Origin: Candidatus Korobacter versatilis
GTDB lineage: Bacteria; Acidobacteriota; Terriglobia; Terriglobales; Acidobacteriaceae
Direction: 5' to 3'
DNA length: 64,000 nt
Assembly: GCA_016185395.1 (NCBI GenBank)
Contig: JACPNR010000013.1
Coordinates: 1-64,000, forward strand
The stretch's first letter is position 1; each line of letters opens with the position of its first letter. Position numbers and translations under genes: made by a program. The notes below the pieces were generated by a model. The model was not told where the DNA came from. It did not search any database and worked only from the letters and a program-made list of their open reading frames with translations. Positions 7,128 to 15,477 of the stretch are shown in pieces.

Positions 7128-8540
7128 ATGACCTACATTCAGTTTCTCGGCGCCGCCGGAACCGTGACCGGCTCCAAGCACCTGATCAACACCGGCGGGT
7201 TCCAGGTGCTGGTGGACTGCGGCCTGTTCCAGGGCCCGAAGGAATGGCGCGAGCGCAACTGGCAAGCGCTGCCGATCCCGGCGCAGGAGATCGACGCCGT
7301 CATCCTGACGCACGCGCACCTCGACCACTGCGGCTGGATACCGCGGCTGGTGAAGTCCGGATTCAAAGGGCCGATCTACGCTACGCCGCCGACCATCGAC
7401 CTCTGCGGCGTCATCCTGCCGGATTCCGGACACTTGCAGGAAGAAGACGCGGCCTTCGCGAACAAGCACAAGACGTCGCGCCACGACCCCGCGCTGCCGC
7501 TCTACACCATGCAAGAGGCGGAAGATTGCCTGCAATATTTCAAGCCGCTCGAGGTCGGCGCGGTCCAGCGGCTGAATCCGGATTTCACTTTCAGCTTCGT
7601 GCGCGCCGCGCACATCGTGGGCTCGGCCATGGCCGAGGTCACGGTGCGGGCCGGCAACGGCCAGCGCCGCCTGCTGTTCACGGGAGACATCGGGCGCGTC
7701 CGCGATTCGGAGATCGCGCCCGGTAAGGTGGTGCACTCGGGGCCACAGGAAGGCGAGTCCGCCGACCTGCTGGTGATGGAATCCACGTACGGCAACCGCC
7801 TGCATCCCACCACGGACCCGCGTCCGGAGCTGGCGAAGCTGGTCGCGGACACGGTCAAGCGCGGCGGCAGCGTCGTGGTCCCCGCGTTCGCGGTGGAGCG
7901 GACCGAGAAATTCCTTTTCCTGCTCAAGGACATGATGGAGTCGGGCGAGATACCGCGCGTGCCCGTGCACACCGACAGTCCGATGGCGATCAAGGCGGTC
8001 GAGATCTTCCTGAAGTACAAGGACGAATTCAGTGAGCAGACCAAGCGCCTGATCGATCGCTTCGGCTCGCCGCTCACCTGGCAGAATTTCTTCTTCGACC
8101 AGAAAGTGGAAGACTCGAAGAAGATCAACGCGTCGCAGTATCCGATGATCATCGTGTCTTCGAGCGGAATGGCCGCCGGCGGACGCGTGCTGCATCATCT
8201 GGCGCAGCGCCTGCCCGATCCGAAGAACACAGTGATCTTCATCGGCTTCCAGGCGCCGGGCACGCGCGGCGCGTTCATCAAGGCCGGCGCGCGCACGGTG
8301 AAGATCTTCGGACAGGAGATCCCGGCGCGCGCGCACGTCGCCGCCATCGAACAGTTCTCCGACCACGCCGACACGCCGGAGTTATTGGAATGGCTGCGCA
8401 CGTTCAAGAAAGCGCCCGCGGTAACGTACCTGGTCCACGGCGAACCGGCCGCGTCCTCTCAGTTGCGCTTGGCGATGACCTCCGCGCTGCGCTGGAAGGT
8501 GGAGATCGCGCAGTGGCTGCAAAAGGTGGAGGTGCGATGA
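7128..8540 (+). CDS. beta-CASP metallo-beta-lactamase fold RNA nuclease (CPSF/RNase J-like)
   Basis: The 470-residue protein has the metallo-beta-lactamase motif THAHLDHCG (residues 61-69; His62, His64, Asp66, His67), then AHIVGSA and FTGDIGR, which supply further metal ligands. The beta-CASP cap follows with MESTYGN, SSGMAAGGRVLHHL and QFSDHAD, and a C-terminal VHGEP. This architecture is that of the CPSF73/Ysh1-like bacterial exoribonuclease family, cytosolic zinc enzymes that cleave or trim RNA. RNA as substrate is a family inference. It lies downstream of a heptamer hairpin and converges with trpD. Confidence 0.88.
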   Translation: MTYIQFLGAAGTVTGSKHLINTGGFQVLVDCGLFQGPKEWRERNWQALPIPAQEIDAVILTHAHLDHCGWIPRLVKSGFKGPIYATPPTIDLCGVILPDSGHLQEEDAAFANKHKTSRHDPALPLYTMQEAEDCLQYFKPLEVGAVQRLNPDFTFSFVRAAHIVGSAMAEVTVRAGNGQRRLLFTGDIGRVRDSEIAPGKVVHSGPQEGESADLLVMESTYGNRLHPTTDPRPELAKLVADTVKRGGSVVVPAFAVERTEKFLFLLKDMMESGEIPRVPVHTDSPMAIKAVEIFLKYKDEFSEQTKRLIDRFGSPLTWQNFFFDQKVEDSKKINASQYPMIIVSSSGMAAGGRVLHHLAQRLPDPKNTVIFIGFQAPGTRGAFIKAGARTVKIFGQEIPARAHVAAIEQFSDHADTPELLEWLRTFKKAPAVTYLVHGEPAASSQLRLAMTSALRWKVEIAQWLQKVEVR

Positions 8541-8568
8541 GGAGTCCGCTGAGGAATGCCCGGTAAGA

Positions 8569-9618
8569 CTACTTCTTCTTCGCGGTCGTGAACTTCACCA
8601 GCGCGTCCAACTTGTTCGCGGCCTTGCCCGAATCGATGGACTCGGTCGCCAGCGGCATGCCCTCTTTGATGGTCTCGGCTTTGCCGGCAGCGACCAGGGC
8701 GGCCGCCGCATTCATCAGCACCACGTCGCGCCGTGCCGACTTCTTCCCTGCCAGCACCTCGCGGATGATCTTCGCGTTCTGCCTGGCGTCGCCGCCGGTG
8801 ATCTCGGTGAGCGCGGCGCGCGCGACGCCGACCTCCTCGGGCTGCAGGTAATACGTCTTCAACCGGCCGTTGCGCAACTCCGCGACCTTCGTCTCGCGCG
8901 AGATGGTGATCTCGTCGAGCCCGTCCATGCCGTGGACGACGAAGCCGCGCTTCAATCCCAGGCGCCGCAGCGCCTCGCCCAGTTTCTCCACCAGCCACTC
9001 GGCGTAGACGCCGACCACTTGTGCCGAGGCGTGCGCGGGATTGGTGAGCGGGCCGAGCAGGTTGAAGATGGTGCGCAGCCGCAATTCCTTGCGCGCCACC
9101 TGCACGTGCTTCATGGTGGCATGGATGTTGGGCGCGTAGAAGAACGCGATGCCGACTTCGTTCAGGCATGCGGCCAGCCGGTCCGGGGTGAGCATGATGT
9201 CCACGCCGAGCTGCTCGACCACGTCGGCGGAGCCGCACTGCGAGGTCACGCTGCGATTGCCGTGCTTCGCCACGCGGACGCCGGCGCCCGCGATCACGAA
9301 CGCCGTGACCGTCGAGATGTTGAAGGTGCCGCTGGTATCACCGCCGGTGCCGCAGGTATCCACGAGCGCGTCACGCTCGGTATCGGAAACGTCGAGCGCC
9401 GAGTTCCCCGGCACCGGGATGGCCTTGGTGCGGATGGCCTCGGCGAATCCCACGATCTCGTCGACGGTCTCGCCTTTCATGTGCAGCGCCACCAGCAAAG
9501 CGGCGATCTGCGCATCGGTGGCATTACCGCTGAGGATCTCCAACATCACGGCGCGGGCCTGGTCGCGGGTGAGCGACTGCTGATGGCTGGCGACGAGGTG
9601 GATGGACTCGGTGATCAT
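8569..9618 (-). CDS. trpD: anthranilate phosphoribosyltransferase
   Basis: This enzyme joins anthranilate to PRPP in the second step of tryptophan synthesis. The 349-residue product has the PRPP-binding loop [17 protein letters not shown] and the anthranilate/Mg motif [16 protein letters not shown], followed by [10 protein letters not shown]. The start at 9618 (MITESIHL) is chosen because the longer frame upstream encodes low-complexity Arg/Ala sequence unlike the family. No other trp genes are adjacent, so the pathway is scattered or lies elsewhere. It converges with the beta-CASP nuclease gene across a 28-bp gap. Confidence 0.92.
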   Translation of the reverse strand: MITESIHLVASHQQSLTRDQARAVMLEILSGNATDAQIAALLVALHMKGETVDEIVGFAEAIRTKAIPVPGNSALDVSDTERDALVDTCGTGGDTSGTFNISTVTAFVIAGAGVRVAKHGNRSVTSQCGSADVVEQLGVDIMLTPDRLAACLNEVGIAFFYAPNIHATMKHVQVARKELRLRTIFNLLGPLTNPAHASAQVVGVYAEWLVEKLGEALRRLGLKRGFVVHGMDGLDEITISRETKVAELRNGRLKTYYLQPEEVGVARAALTEITGGDARQNAKIIREVLAGKKSARRDVVLMNAAAALVAAGKAETIKEGMPLATESIDSGKAANKLDALVKFTTAKKK

Positions 9619-9695
9619 GAAGCGCTTGTGAAGAAGATGGACACCAGCGCGCGGCCGCTCAGCCGCGGGACAAAGGCGAGGCCGGGTGGCACGGA

Positions 9696-9878
9696 CTACC
9701 CGTGCGATTCCGCTTCCTGCGCCTGCAAGTCGCACGCTTCGCGGCAATCGAGACAGTAGTACAGGCCGTCGTTGCACAAGCGGACGTTATGCAGTCCCTG
9801 GCACAGGCCGCAGTACTTCTCGCACAGGCAGCGGTCTTCGGTCAGGTCGCAAACGCTGCAAACGAATCGTTCCGCCAT
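9696..9878 (-). CDS. small Cys-rich zinc-binding protein
   Basis: The 60-residue product from ATG 9878 ([17 protein letters not shown]) contains four CxxC or CxC pairs (CSVC, CLC, CGLC, CLDC), which suggests two zinc-ribbon knuckles. The spacing is conserved-looking and dense in Cys, so it is unlikely to be a chance frame. No specific family or function is recognised. It lies upstream of trpD on the same strand with two more small Cys proteins behind it. No Shine-Dalgarno sequence is obvious. Confidence 0.6.
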   Translation of the reverse strand: MAERFVCSVCDLTEDRCLCEKYCGLCQGLHNVRLCNDGLYYCLDCREACDLQAQEAESHG

Positions 9879-9982
9879 GGCCGCAACTCTAGCGCGACTT
9901 CGCCCGCTTGGGAAGGGTCTGGCGCGGGACACACGTGTCCCGCGGCTTATTGATGGAAACGAGAAGACCGCCCGCGCAGGGT

Positions 9983-10219
9983 CTACGTACTCTGCTTGCC
10001 GCCTTCGCCAGGGGCCTGCTGGAAGTCGGCGTCGTCCTCGACTGGACTCGCCGCACTCACGAGCTGGAACCGGACATCCTTACCACAGCGGCGACAGCTC
10101 GGCAGGGACTGGCCGGCTAACACTGTCACCTCGTGGTACAACCGGTGCTGATAGTGCAAGACTTTATAAATACCCGCTTGCGGAGCTTTCTCCCCCGGCT
10201 TGAAAACGTGCTCAGCCAT
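9983..10219 (-). CDS. small CxxC protein, paralogue of the next gene
   Basis: The 78-residue protein (start ATG 10219, MAEHVFKPGEKAP) has the pattern FKPG...GIYKVLHYQHR..HEVTVLAG..LPSCRRCGKDVRF. One CxxC pair and several His residues could bind zinc. The neighbouring protein (10331-10645) shares the same pattern, so the two are tandem paralogues. This short His/CxxC type recurs in soil bacteria without a known role, so function is unknown. Confidence 0.65.
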   Translation of the reverse strand: MAEHVFKPGEKAPQAGIYKVLHYQHRLYHEVTVLAGQSLPSCRRCGKDVRFQLVSAASPVEDDADFQQAPGEGGKQST

Positions 10220-10270
10220 GGCGGTTACTTGCATCCAGGGAGATTCTAGTCCCGGGGCAAGCGCGGGTTC

Positions 10271-10302
10271 AACGCTGCCGCTGGCCAACGCTGCCGCTGG
10301 CC
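10271..10302. repeat. perfect 16-bp tandem duplication
   Basis: AACGCTGCCGCTGGCC occurs twice in direct succession, between the two CxxC paralogues. Confidence 0.8.
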
Positions 10303-10330
10303 TGAGCTGTCTCGCGCGCAAGTCAAGCCC

Positions 10331-10645
10331 TCAGGGCTCGAAGTCGTCATCGTCAAAGATGTAGGGCGCCGGGCGCAGCAGCCGGAAGCGCACCTTCTCG
10401 TGGCAGGTATCGCACTCCGGAAAGGCGTCATTCGCGAGCATCACCGCCTCGTGCGCGGTGCGATGGCCGCGATCGTGGAGCACTTCGTAGACACCCGTCT
10501 CTTTTACCGGGTCGCCCGGTTTGAACCGCGGACCGTTCTCGCGCCCATGGCGTGAGCGTGGCGGGTGTGAGGTTGGACCTTTTTGTTGGAACCGGAAAGC
10601 TTGCTCTCTGGCGCCGGAGGTGCCAGCGGGACGAGGCGCAGTCAT
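10331..10645 (-). CDS. small CxxC protein, tandem paralogue
   Basis: The C-terminal ~70 residues follow the same plan as the downstream paralogue: RFKPGDPVKETGVYEVLHD, then HEAVMLAN, FPECDTCHEKVRFRLL, ending in an acidic FDDDDFEP tail. The only in-frame ATG is at 10645, which gives a 30-residue low-complexity leader. The true start may be a non-ATG codon nearer the conserved part. A zinc-binding or redox role is possible but not shown. Confidence 0.55.
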   Translation of the reverse strand: MTAPRPAGTSGAREQAFRFQQKGPTSHPPRSRHGRENGPRFKPGDPVKETGVYEVLHDRGHRTAHEAVMLANDAFPECDTCHEKVRFRLLRPAPYIFDDDDFEP

Positions 10646-10843
10646 GAACAGACCCCAAGCAATATGGATGAGCTTTCTTTCTGCACTCTACACCTTCGCC
10701 ATTTTTCCCGGCAAGTTGCGCCGCGATCCCGTGCGCCGGTTTGACCCCTGAAAAAATCGCGTGATAACGTAGCTGGTTCCACCTTGCATCGCCAGGTGCA
10801 TCGAGGCACCGCACTGCGCCTGAGCGTCCGAAGGGATCCAGCA

Positions 10844-12004
10844 TTGTCCTCCACCATCGCGACCAGCGCGCTCCGCAAGACGGCGCTCAATCCCGTGCAT
10901 CGCGCGCTGGGCGCGAAGATGGTGGACTTCGGTGGCTGGGACATGCCGGTCGAGTACCCCGCCGGATTCAACGGCAAGCCCGGCGGGCTCATCCAGGAGC
11001 ACATGGCGGTGCGCACCGCGGTGGGACTCTTTGACGTCTCGCACATGGGCGACATCGCCATCCGCGGCCCGCAGGCGCTCGCCGCCGTGCAGCACATCTC
11101 GATGAACGACGCGTCGAAGCTCGCCATCGGCCAGGCGCACTACTCGGCGCTGCTCTATCCGCAAGGGACGTTCGTGGACGACGTGATCGTGCACCGCATG
11201 GGCGAGGACGATTACCTGCTCGTCATCAACGCGGGCACGCGCGAAAAAGATTTCCACTGGGTGCGCGACAACACGCGCTCGTTCGACGCGAACGTCGAAG
11301 ACGTGGGCGATAAGTACACCCAACTCGCCATCCAGGGACCGCGCGCCGCCGAACTGCTGCAGAAGCTCACCGGCGCCGACCTAGCGAAGATCAAGAATTA
11401 CTGGTTCGCGCACGGCACCGTCTGTGGATTGCCGAACACGCTCATCGCCCGCACCGGCTATACCGCCGAGGATGGTTTCGAGATCTACGTGCCTTCCGAC
11501 GAGGCGACCAGCAAGCGCGTGTGGAACGAAGTGCTCGAAGCGGGAAAAGAGTTCGGCATCCTGCCGGCGGGCCTGGGCGCGCGCAACACGCTGCGTCTCG
11601 AAGGCAAGATGGCGCTGTACGGCCACGAGATATCCGACGAGATCACGGTCTGGGAAGCCACGCTCGACCGCTTCGTCAAAATGGACAAGCCCGAGTTCAT
11701 CGGACGCGCGGCGCTCGAGAAGCAGCGCGCCGGCGGCATCCGGCGCACGCTCGTCGGCCTCGAGATGCTCGACCGCGGCATCGCGCGCGACGGCTACAAA
11801 CTCTTCGACGAAGGCGGACACGAGGAGATCGGCTACGTCACCAGCGGGTCGCCCTCGCCGTTCCTGAAAAAGAACATCGCGCTCGCGTACGTGCCGCCGC
11901 ATTTTTCTTCGCTCGATACCAACGTGCTGGTCGAAGTCCGCGGCCAGAAGCTGAGAGCGAAAGTGGTCCCCACACCGTTCTACAAACGTGCCAAAAAGGC
12001 GTGA
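10844..12004 (+). CDS. gcvT: aminomethyltransferase (glycine cleavage T-protein)
   Basis: T-protein transfers the methylene group from the H-protein-bound intermediate to tetrahydrofolate and releases ammonia. The product (386 residues from TTG 10844) begins LSSTIATSALRKTALNPVHR and carries FGGWDMPVEY and GLFDVSHMGD. It also has the folate-domain ARTGYTAEDGFEIY segment and LGARNTLRLEGKMALYGHE. The TTG start is chosen because GAAGGGA lies seven bases upstream; the frame stays open to another TTG at 10784. It is the first gene of gcvT-gcvH-gcvPA-gcvPB. I looked for a glycine riboswitch in the ~200-bp leader and saw none. Confidence 0.93.
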   Translation: MSSTIATSALRKTALNPVHRALGAKMVDFGGWDMPVEYPAGFNGKPGGLIQEHMAVRTAVGLFDVSHMGDIAIRGPQALAAVQHISMNDASKLAIGQAHYSALLYPQGTFVDDVIVHRMGEDDYLLVINAGTREKDFHWVRDNTRSFDANVEDVGDKYTQLAIQGPRAAELLQKLTGADLAKIKNYWFAHGTVCGLPNTLIARTGYTAEDGFEIYVPSDEATSKRVWNEVLEAGKEFGILPAGLGARNTLRLEGKMALYGHEISDEITVWEATLDRFVKMDKPEFIGRAALEKQRAGGIRRTLVGLEMLDRGIARDGYKLFDEGGHEEIGYVTSGSPSPFLKKNIALAYVPPHFSSLDTNVLVEVRGQKLRAKVVPTPFYKRAKKA

Positions 12005-12017
12005 GGAAAGAAAGACA

Positions 12018-12413
12018 ATGGCCTATCCGAAAGAGCTGAAGTACACGAAAGAACACGAGTGGGTACGGGTCGAGGATGCCACGGGCGACATCGGTACCAT
12101 CGGCATCACCGACCACGCGCAGCAGGCGCTCGGCGACATCGTCTTCGTCGAACTGCCCAAGCCCGGCGCCGACATCACCGCCGGCAAGAGTTTTGGCACG
12201 GTCGAGTCGGTGAAGGCGGTGAGCGAGCTTTACGCACCCGTCTCCGGTTCCGTGACCGCGGTCAACGAGGAGCTCAACACCACGCCGGAGAAGATCAACC
12301 GCGAGCCGCACACCGCGTGGATGCTCAAGGTAAAGATAAAAGATAAGGGCGAGCTCGCTTCCCTGCTCAGCGCCGGCGACTACGAGAAGTTCGTCGCGGA
12401 AGAAGGCAAGTAA
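12018..12413 (+). CDS. gcvH: glycine cleavage H-protein
   Basis: The 131-residue lipoyl carrier shuttles the aminomethyl group between P-, T- and L-proteins. The lipoyl domain shows [15 protein letters not shown] with the modified Lys at position 66 and the usual [12 protein letters not shown] end. The ATG at 12018 has GAGGAAAG in front and follows the gcvT stop by 13 bases. The C-terminal residues ([12 protein letters not shown]) match the family. Confidence 0.95.
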   Translation: MAYPKELKYTKEHEWVRVEDATGDIGTIGITDHAQQALGDIVFVELPKPGADITAGKSFGTVESVKAVSELYAPVSGSVTAVNEELNTTPEKINREPHTAWMLKVKIKDKGELASLLSAGDYEKFVAEEGK

Positions 12414-12415
12414 GG

Positions 12416-13735
12416 GTGCGCTATCTTCCAAAATCTCCCGCCGACCGCGAGCAGATGCTCGCTGAGCTCGGGGTCCGCACGATCGACGACCTCTTCGCTC
12501 CCATCCCGGCCGAGTACCGGCTGAAGCGCGACTTGAACGTCCCGCGGCAGATGGCGGAGTCGGAGATACTCGACTTCTTCCAGCAGTCGTCGCGCGATAA
12601 CGCCGCGGGATACGCGACCTTCCTTGGCGCCGGCGCTTACAGCCACTATCGTCCCGTGGTGATCGATTCGCTCATCTCGCGCGGCGAGTGGTTCACCGCC
12701 TACACGCCGTACCAGGCGGAGATCGCGCAGGGCACGCTGCAAGCCATCTTTGAGTTCCAGTCCATGATCTGCGAACTGACCGGCATGGAAGTGGCGAACG
12801 CTTCGATGTATGACGGTTCGACGGCCGTGCCCGAGGCCGCGATGATGTCCGTGCGCCTCACCGGACGCAGCCACGTGGTCATCGCGCGCAGCGTCCATCC
12901 GGAGTATCGCGAGGTCCTGCGGACGTACGCGCAGCACCAGGGCTTGCCCATCTCCGAAGTCGGATTCGGCGAGAACGGACGCATCGACATAGCCGCGCTC
13001 GATAAAGCGGTCACCGGCCAGACGGCGTGCATCATGGTGCAGTCGCCGAATTTTTTCGGCACCATCGAAGACGTGGCCGCGCTCGCCGACTACGCGCACA
13101 AGAAAGGCGCGCTGCTGGTCGTTTCTATCGCGGAAGCCGTGTCGCTCGGCGCGGTGCGCCCGCCGGTCGAAGCGGACATCGTCGCCATGGAAGCGCAATC
13201 GTTCGGCGTGCCGCTTGGCTTCGGCGGACCGTACGCCGGCGTCATCGCGACGAAAGACAAGTTCGTCCGCCAGATGCCCGGACGCCTCGTCGGCCAGACC
13301 GTGGACCGCCACGGCCGCCGCGGCTTCGTCCTCACCCTCTCCACGCGCGAGCAGCACATCCGCCGCGAGAAGGCGACCTCTAACATCTGCACCAACCAGG
13401 CGCTCGTCGCCACGATGGCCACCATCTTCATGACCATCTACGGACGCGAAGGCTTGAAGGAGCTCGCGGAGCACAACCTGGCGAAAACCGCGTACGCTGC
13501 CGCGGAGTTCGGCAAGAAGGCCAAGGTGCTTTTCTCGGACGCGCCGCGCTTCAACGAGTTCGTGGTGCAGACCACGGCCGACCCGCACCAGATGAACGAC
13601 CGCCTGCTCGCCCAAAAGATCATCGGCGGCTTCCCGCTGAAGAAGTTCTATCCCGAACTCGGCAACGCGTCCCTGTGGTGCTGCACCGAGCTCACGAAGA
13701 AAGAGACCATCGACGCCGCGGTGAAAGCGCTATGA
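12416..13735 (+). CDS. gcvPA: glycine dehydrogenase (decarboxylating) subunit 1
   Basis: This is the N-terminal half of the two-subunit P-protein, which decarboxylates glycine together with GcvPB using PLP. The 439 residues contain [41 protein letters not shown] and GFGGPYAG. The GTG start is two bases after the gcvH stop, so translation is probably coupled. A split P-protein is typical of Firmicutes, Thermotoga and Acidobacteriota, as opposed to the fused form of E. coli. Confidence 0.95.
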   Translation: MRYLPKSPADREQMLAELGVRTIDDLFAPIPAEYRLKRDLNVPRQMAESEILDFFQQSSRDNAAGYATFLGAGAYSHYRPVVIDSLISRGEWFTAYTPYQAEIAQGTLQAIFEFQSMICELTGMEVANASMYDGSTAVPEAAMMSVRLTGRSHVVIARSVHPEYREVLRTYAQHQGLPISEVGFGENGRIDIAALDKAVTGQTACIMVQSPNFFGTIEDVAALADYAHKKGALLVVSIAEAVSLGAVRPPVEADIVAMEAQSFGVPLGFGGPYAGVIATKDKFVRQMPGRLVGQTVDRHGRRGFVLTLSTREQHIRREKATSNICTNQALVATMATIFMTIYGREGLKELAEHNLAKTAYAAAEFGKKAKVLFSDAPRFNEFVVQTTADPHQMNDRLLAQKIIGGFPLKKFYPELGNASLWCCTELTKKETIDAAVKAL

Positions 13736-13743
13736 GAAGAGCA

Positions 13744-13818
13744 AAACACAATGGACACAAAGGCAGCACGAAGGCGCTCATGGGGGGCCTTTGTGAAACC
13801 TTTGTGTCCTTTGTGGTT
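13744..13818. repeat. CCTTTGTG-type inverted repeat inside the gcv operon
   Basis: Arms 13744-13775 (ACACAATGGACACAAAGG...) and 13787-13818 (...CCTTTGTGTCCTTTGTGGTT) are near-complementary, with a ~11-nt loop. They fill the 91-bp gap between gcvPA and gcvPB. The unit repeats at 9-10 nt, and the array ends ~10 bases before the gcvPB start. Confidence 0.75.
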
Positions 13819-13829
13819 AAGGGTTTGTG

Positions 13830-15323
13830 ATGAAGAAGGCAACGACCCACATCAGCCAGAACGAAGGACTCATCTTCGAGAAGTCCTCGCCCGGCAAGCG
13901 CGGCTACAAGCTGCCGCCGCTCGACGTTCCCGCGGTCACCGCCGCGAAAGCGCTGGGCAACGCGGCGCGCGCCGACCTGGGCAACATGCCCGAGGTCTCG
14001 GAGATCGAGATCATCCGCCACTTCACCCGCATCTCCACGTGGAACTACGGCGTGGACACCGGCATGTATCCGCTCGGCTCCTGCACGATGAAGTACAACG
14101 CGCGCGTGAACGAAGCCGCGGCGCGCATCGAGGGACTCGCCAACGCGCATCCCTACCAGCCGGAGAGACTTTCGCAAGGCGCGCTGCGCGTGATGAAGAC
14201 GCTCGCCGACTGCCTGCTCGACATCACCGGGCAAGACGCCATCACGCTCCAGCCCGCCGCCGGCGCGCACGGCGAGATGACCGGCATCCTGCTCATCCGC
14301 GCCTATCTGCAGTCGAAGGGGAATCCGCGCAAGAAGATCCTCATCCCCGACTCGGCGCACGGCACCAACCCGGCGACCGCCGCCATCTGCGGATACGCGG
14401 TCGAGAACCTGAAGTCGAACGCCGGCGGCATGGTGGACGTGCCATCGCTAGTCGCGCAGATGAATGAAGACGTGGCGGGGCTGATGCTTACCAATCCCAA
14501 CACGCTCGGCATCTTCGAGCAGGAGATCCACAAGATCGCGGACATCCTGCACGCCAAGGGCGGCCTGCTCTACATGGACGGCGCGAACATGAACGCGCTC
14601 GTCGGCAAGACGCGTCCCGGCGACTTCGGCGTGGACGTGATGCACCTGAACCTGCACAAGACTTTTTCCACGCCGCACGGCGGCGGCGGTCCCGGCTCGG
14701 GGCCGGTGGCGTGCAAGAAACATCTCGAGCCGTTCCTGCCTGCGCCGCTCGTCGTCGAGAAAAAGGATGGCACGCTCGGCTTCGACTACGACCGGCCGCG
14801 GTCCATCGGACGCGTCCGCGCGTGGTATGGAAACTTCGGCATGCACGTGCGCGCGCTCGCCTACATCCTCGCCAACGGTCCCGACGGGCTGCGCATGACC
14901 ACCGAAGACGCCGTGCTCAACGCCAACTACATCCGCAAGCAACTCGAAGGAGTCTACGAGCTGCCGTACTCCACGCCGAGCATGCACGAGGTCGTCTTCA
15001 GCGATCGCAAGCAGACGGCCAAGGGCCTGAAGACCGGCGACATCGCCAAGCGGCTGATCGATTACGGGTTCCATCCTTATACGGTGTCGTTCCCGCTCAT
15101 CGTCCACGGCGCGCTCATGATCGAGCCGACCGAGAGCGAGTCCAAGGAAGAGCTCGACCTCTTCGTGGACGCGATGCGCGACATCGCGCGCGAGTGCGAG
15201 AAAGACCCCGACCTCATCCTCAGCGCGCCGCACACCACGCGCCTCTCGCGTCTCGACGAGGTGCAGGCCGCGCGCAAGCCCATCCTGCGCTGGAAGCCGA
15301 CGAGCAAGGGCGCGGCGGAGTGA
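13830..15323 (+). CDS. gcvPB: glycine dehydrogenase (decarboxylating) subunit 2
   Basis: This 497-residue protein is the PLP-bearing partner of GcvPA. The cofactor lysine is in HLNLHKTFSTPHGGGGPG. Other family landmarks are YPLGSCTMKYN near residue 85, TLQPAAGAHGE, SAHGTNPATA and MLTNPNTLG. ATG 13830 is chosen, although an in-frame GTG lies directly in front (13827). Unlike the tight spacing of the three upstream gcv genes, a 91-bp gap filled by an inverted repeat separates it from gcvPA, which may uncouple its translation. Confidence 0.95.
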   Translation: MKKATTHISQNEGLIFEKSSPGKRGYKLPPLDVPAVTAAKALGNAARADLGNMPEVSEIEIIRHFTRISTWNYGVDTGMYPLGSCTMKYNARVNEAAARIEGLANAHPYQPERLSQGALRVMKTLADCLLDITGQDAITLQPAAGAHGEMTGILLIRAYLQSKGNPRKKILIPDSAHGTNPATAAICGYAVENLKSNAGGMVDVPSLVAQMNEDVAGLMLTNPNTLGIFEQEIHKIADILHAKGGLLYMDGANMNALVGKTRPGDFGVDVMHLNLHKTFSTPHGGGGPGSGPVACKKHLEPFLPAPLVVEKKDGTLGFDYDRPRSIGRVRAWYGNFGMHVRALAYILANGPDGLRMTTEDAVLNANYIRKQLEGVYELPYSTPSMHEVVFSDRKQTAKGLKTGDIAKRLIDYGFHPYTVSFPLIVHGALMIEPTESESKEELDLFVDAMRDIARECEKDPDLILSAPHTTRLSRLDEVQAARKPILRWKPTSKGAAE

Positions 15324-15327
15324 AACC

Positions 15328-15424
15328 TTAACCACGAAGGACACGAAGTATCACGAAGGTTAGGATCGAAAGGTCTTAATCAAGTTCGTTCTTCTTCGTG
15401 GACCTTCGTGTCCTTCGTGGTTAA
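15328..15424. repeat. CCTTCGTG-type inverted repeat
   Basis: Arm 15328-15359 (TTAACCACGAAGGACACGAA...) pairs with 15391-15424 (CTTCTTCGTGGACCTTCGTG...), giving a ~30-bp imperfect stem. It starts five bases after the gcvPB stop and probably ends the operon transcript. It belongs to the same word family as the elements at 13744, 18804 and 27942. Confidence 0.8.
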
Positions 15425-15477
15425 AGTGTTTTGACTCTCTTGACGCGGTGCCACTGGCTCTATACTTCCGCCACCTC

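Noticed and set aside
10646-10843. Glycine riboswitch before gcvT
   Set aside because: I looked for the conserved aptamer cores and could not align either; only a short TGCATCG direct repeat is present.
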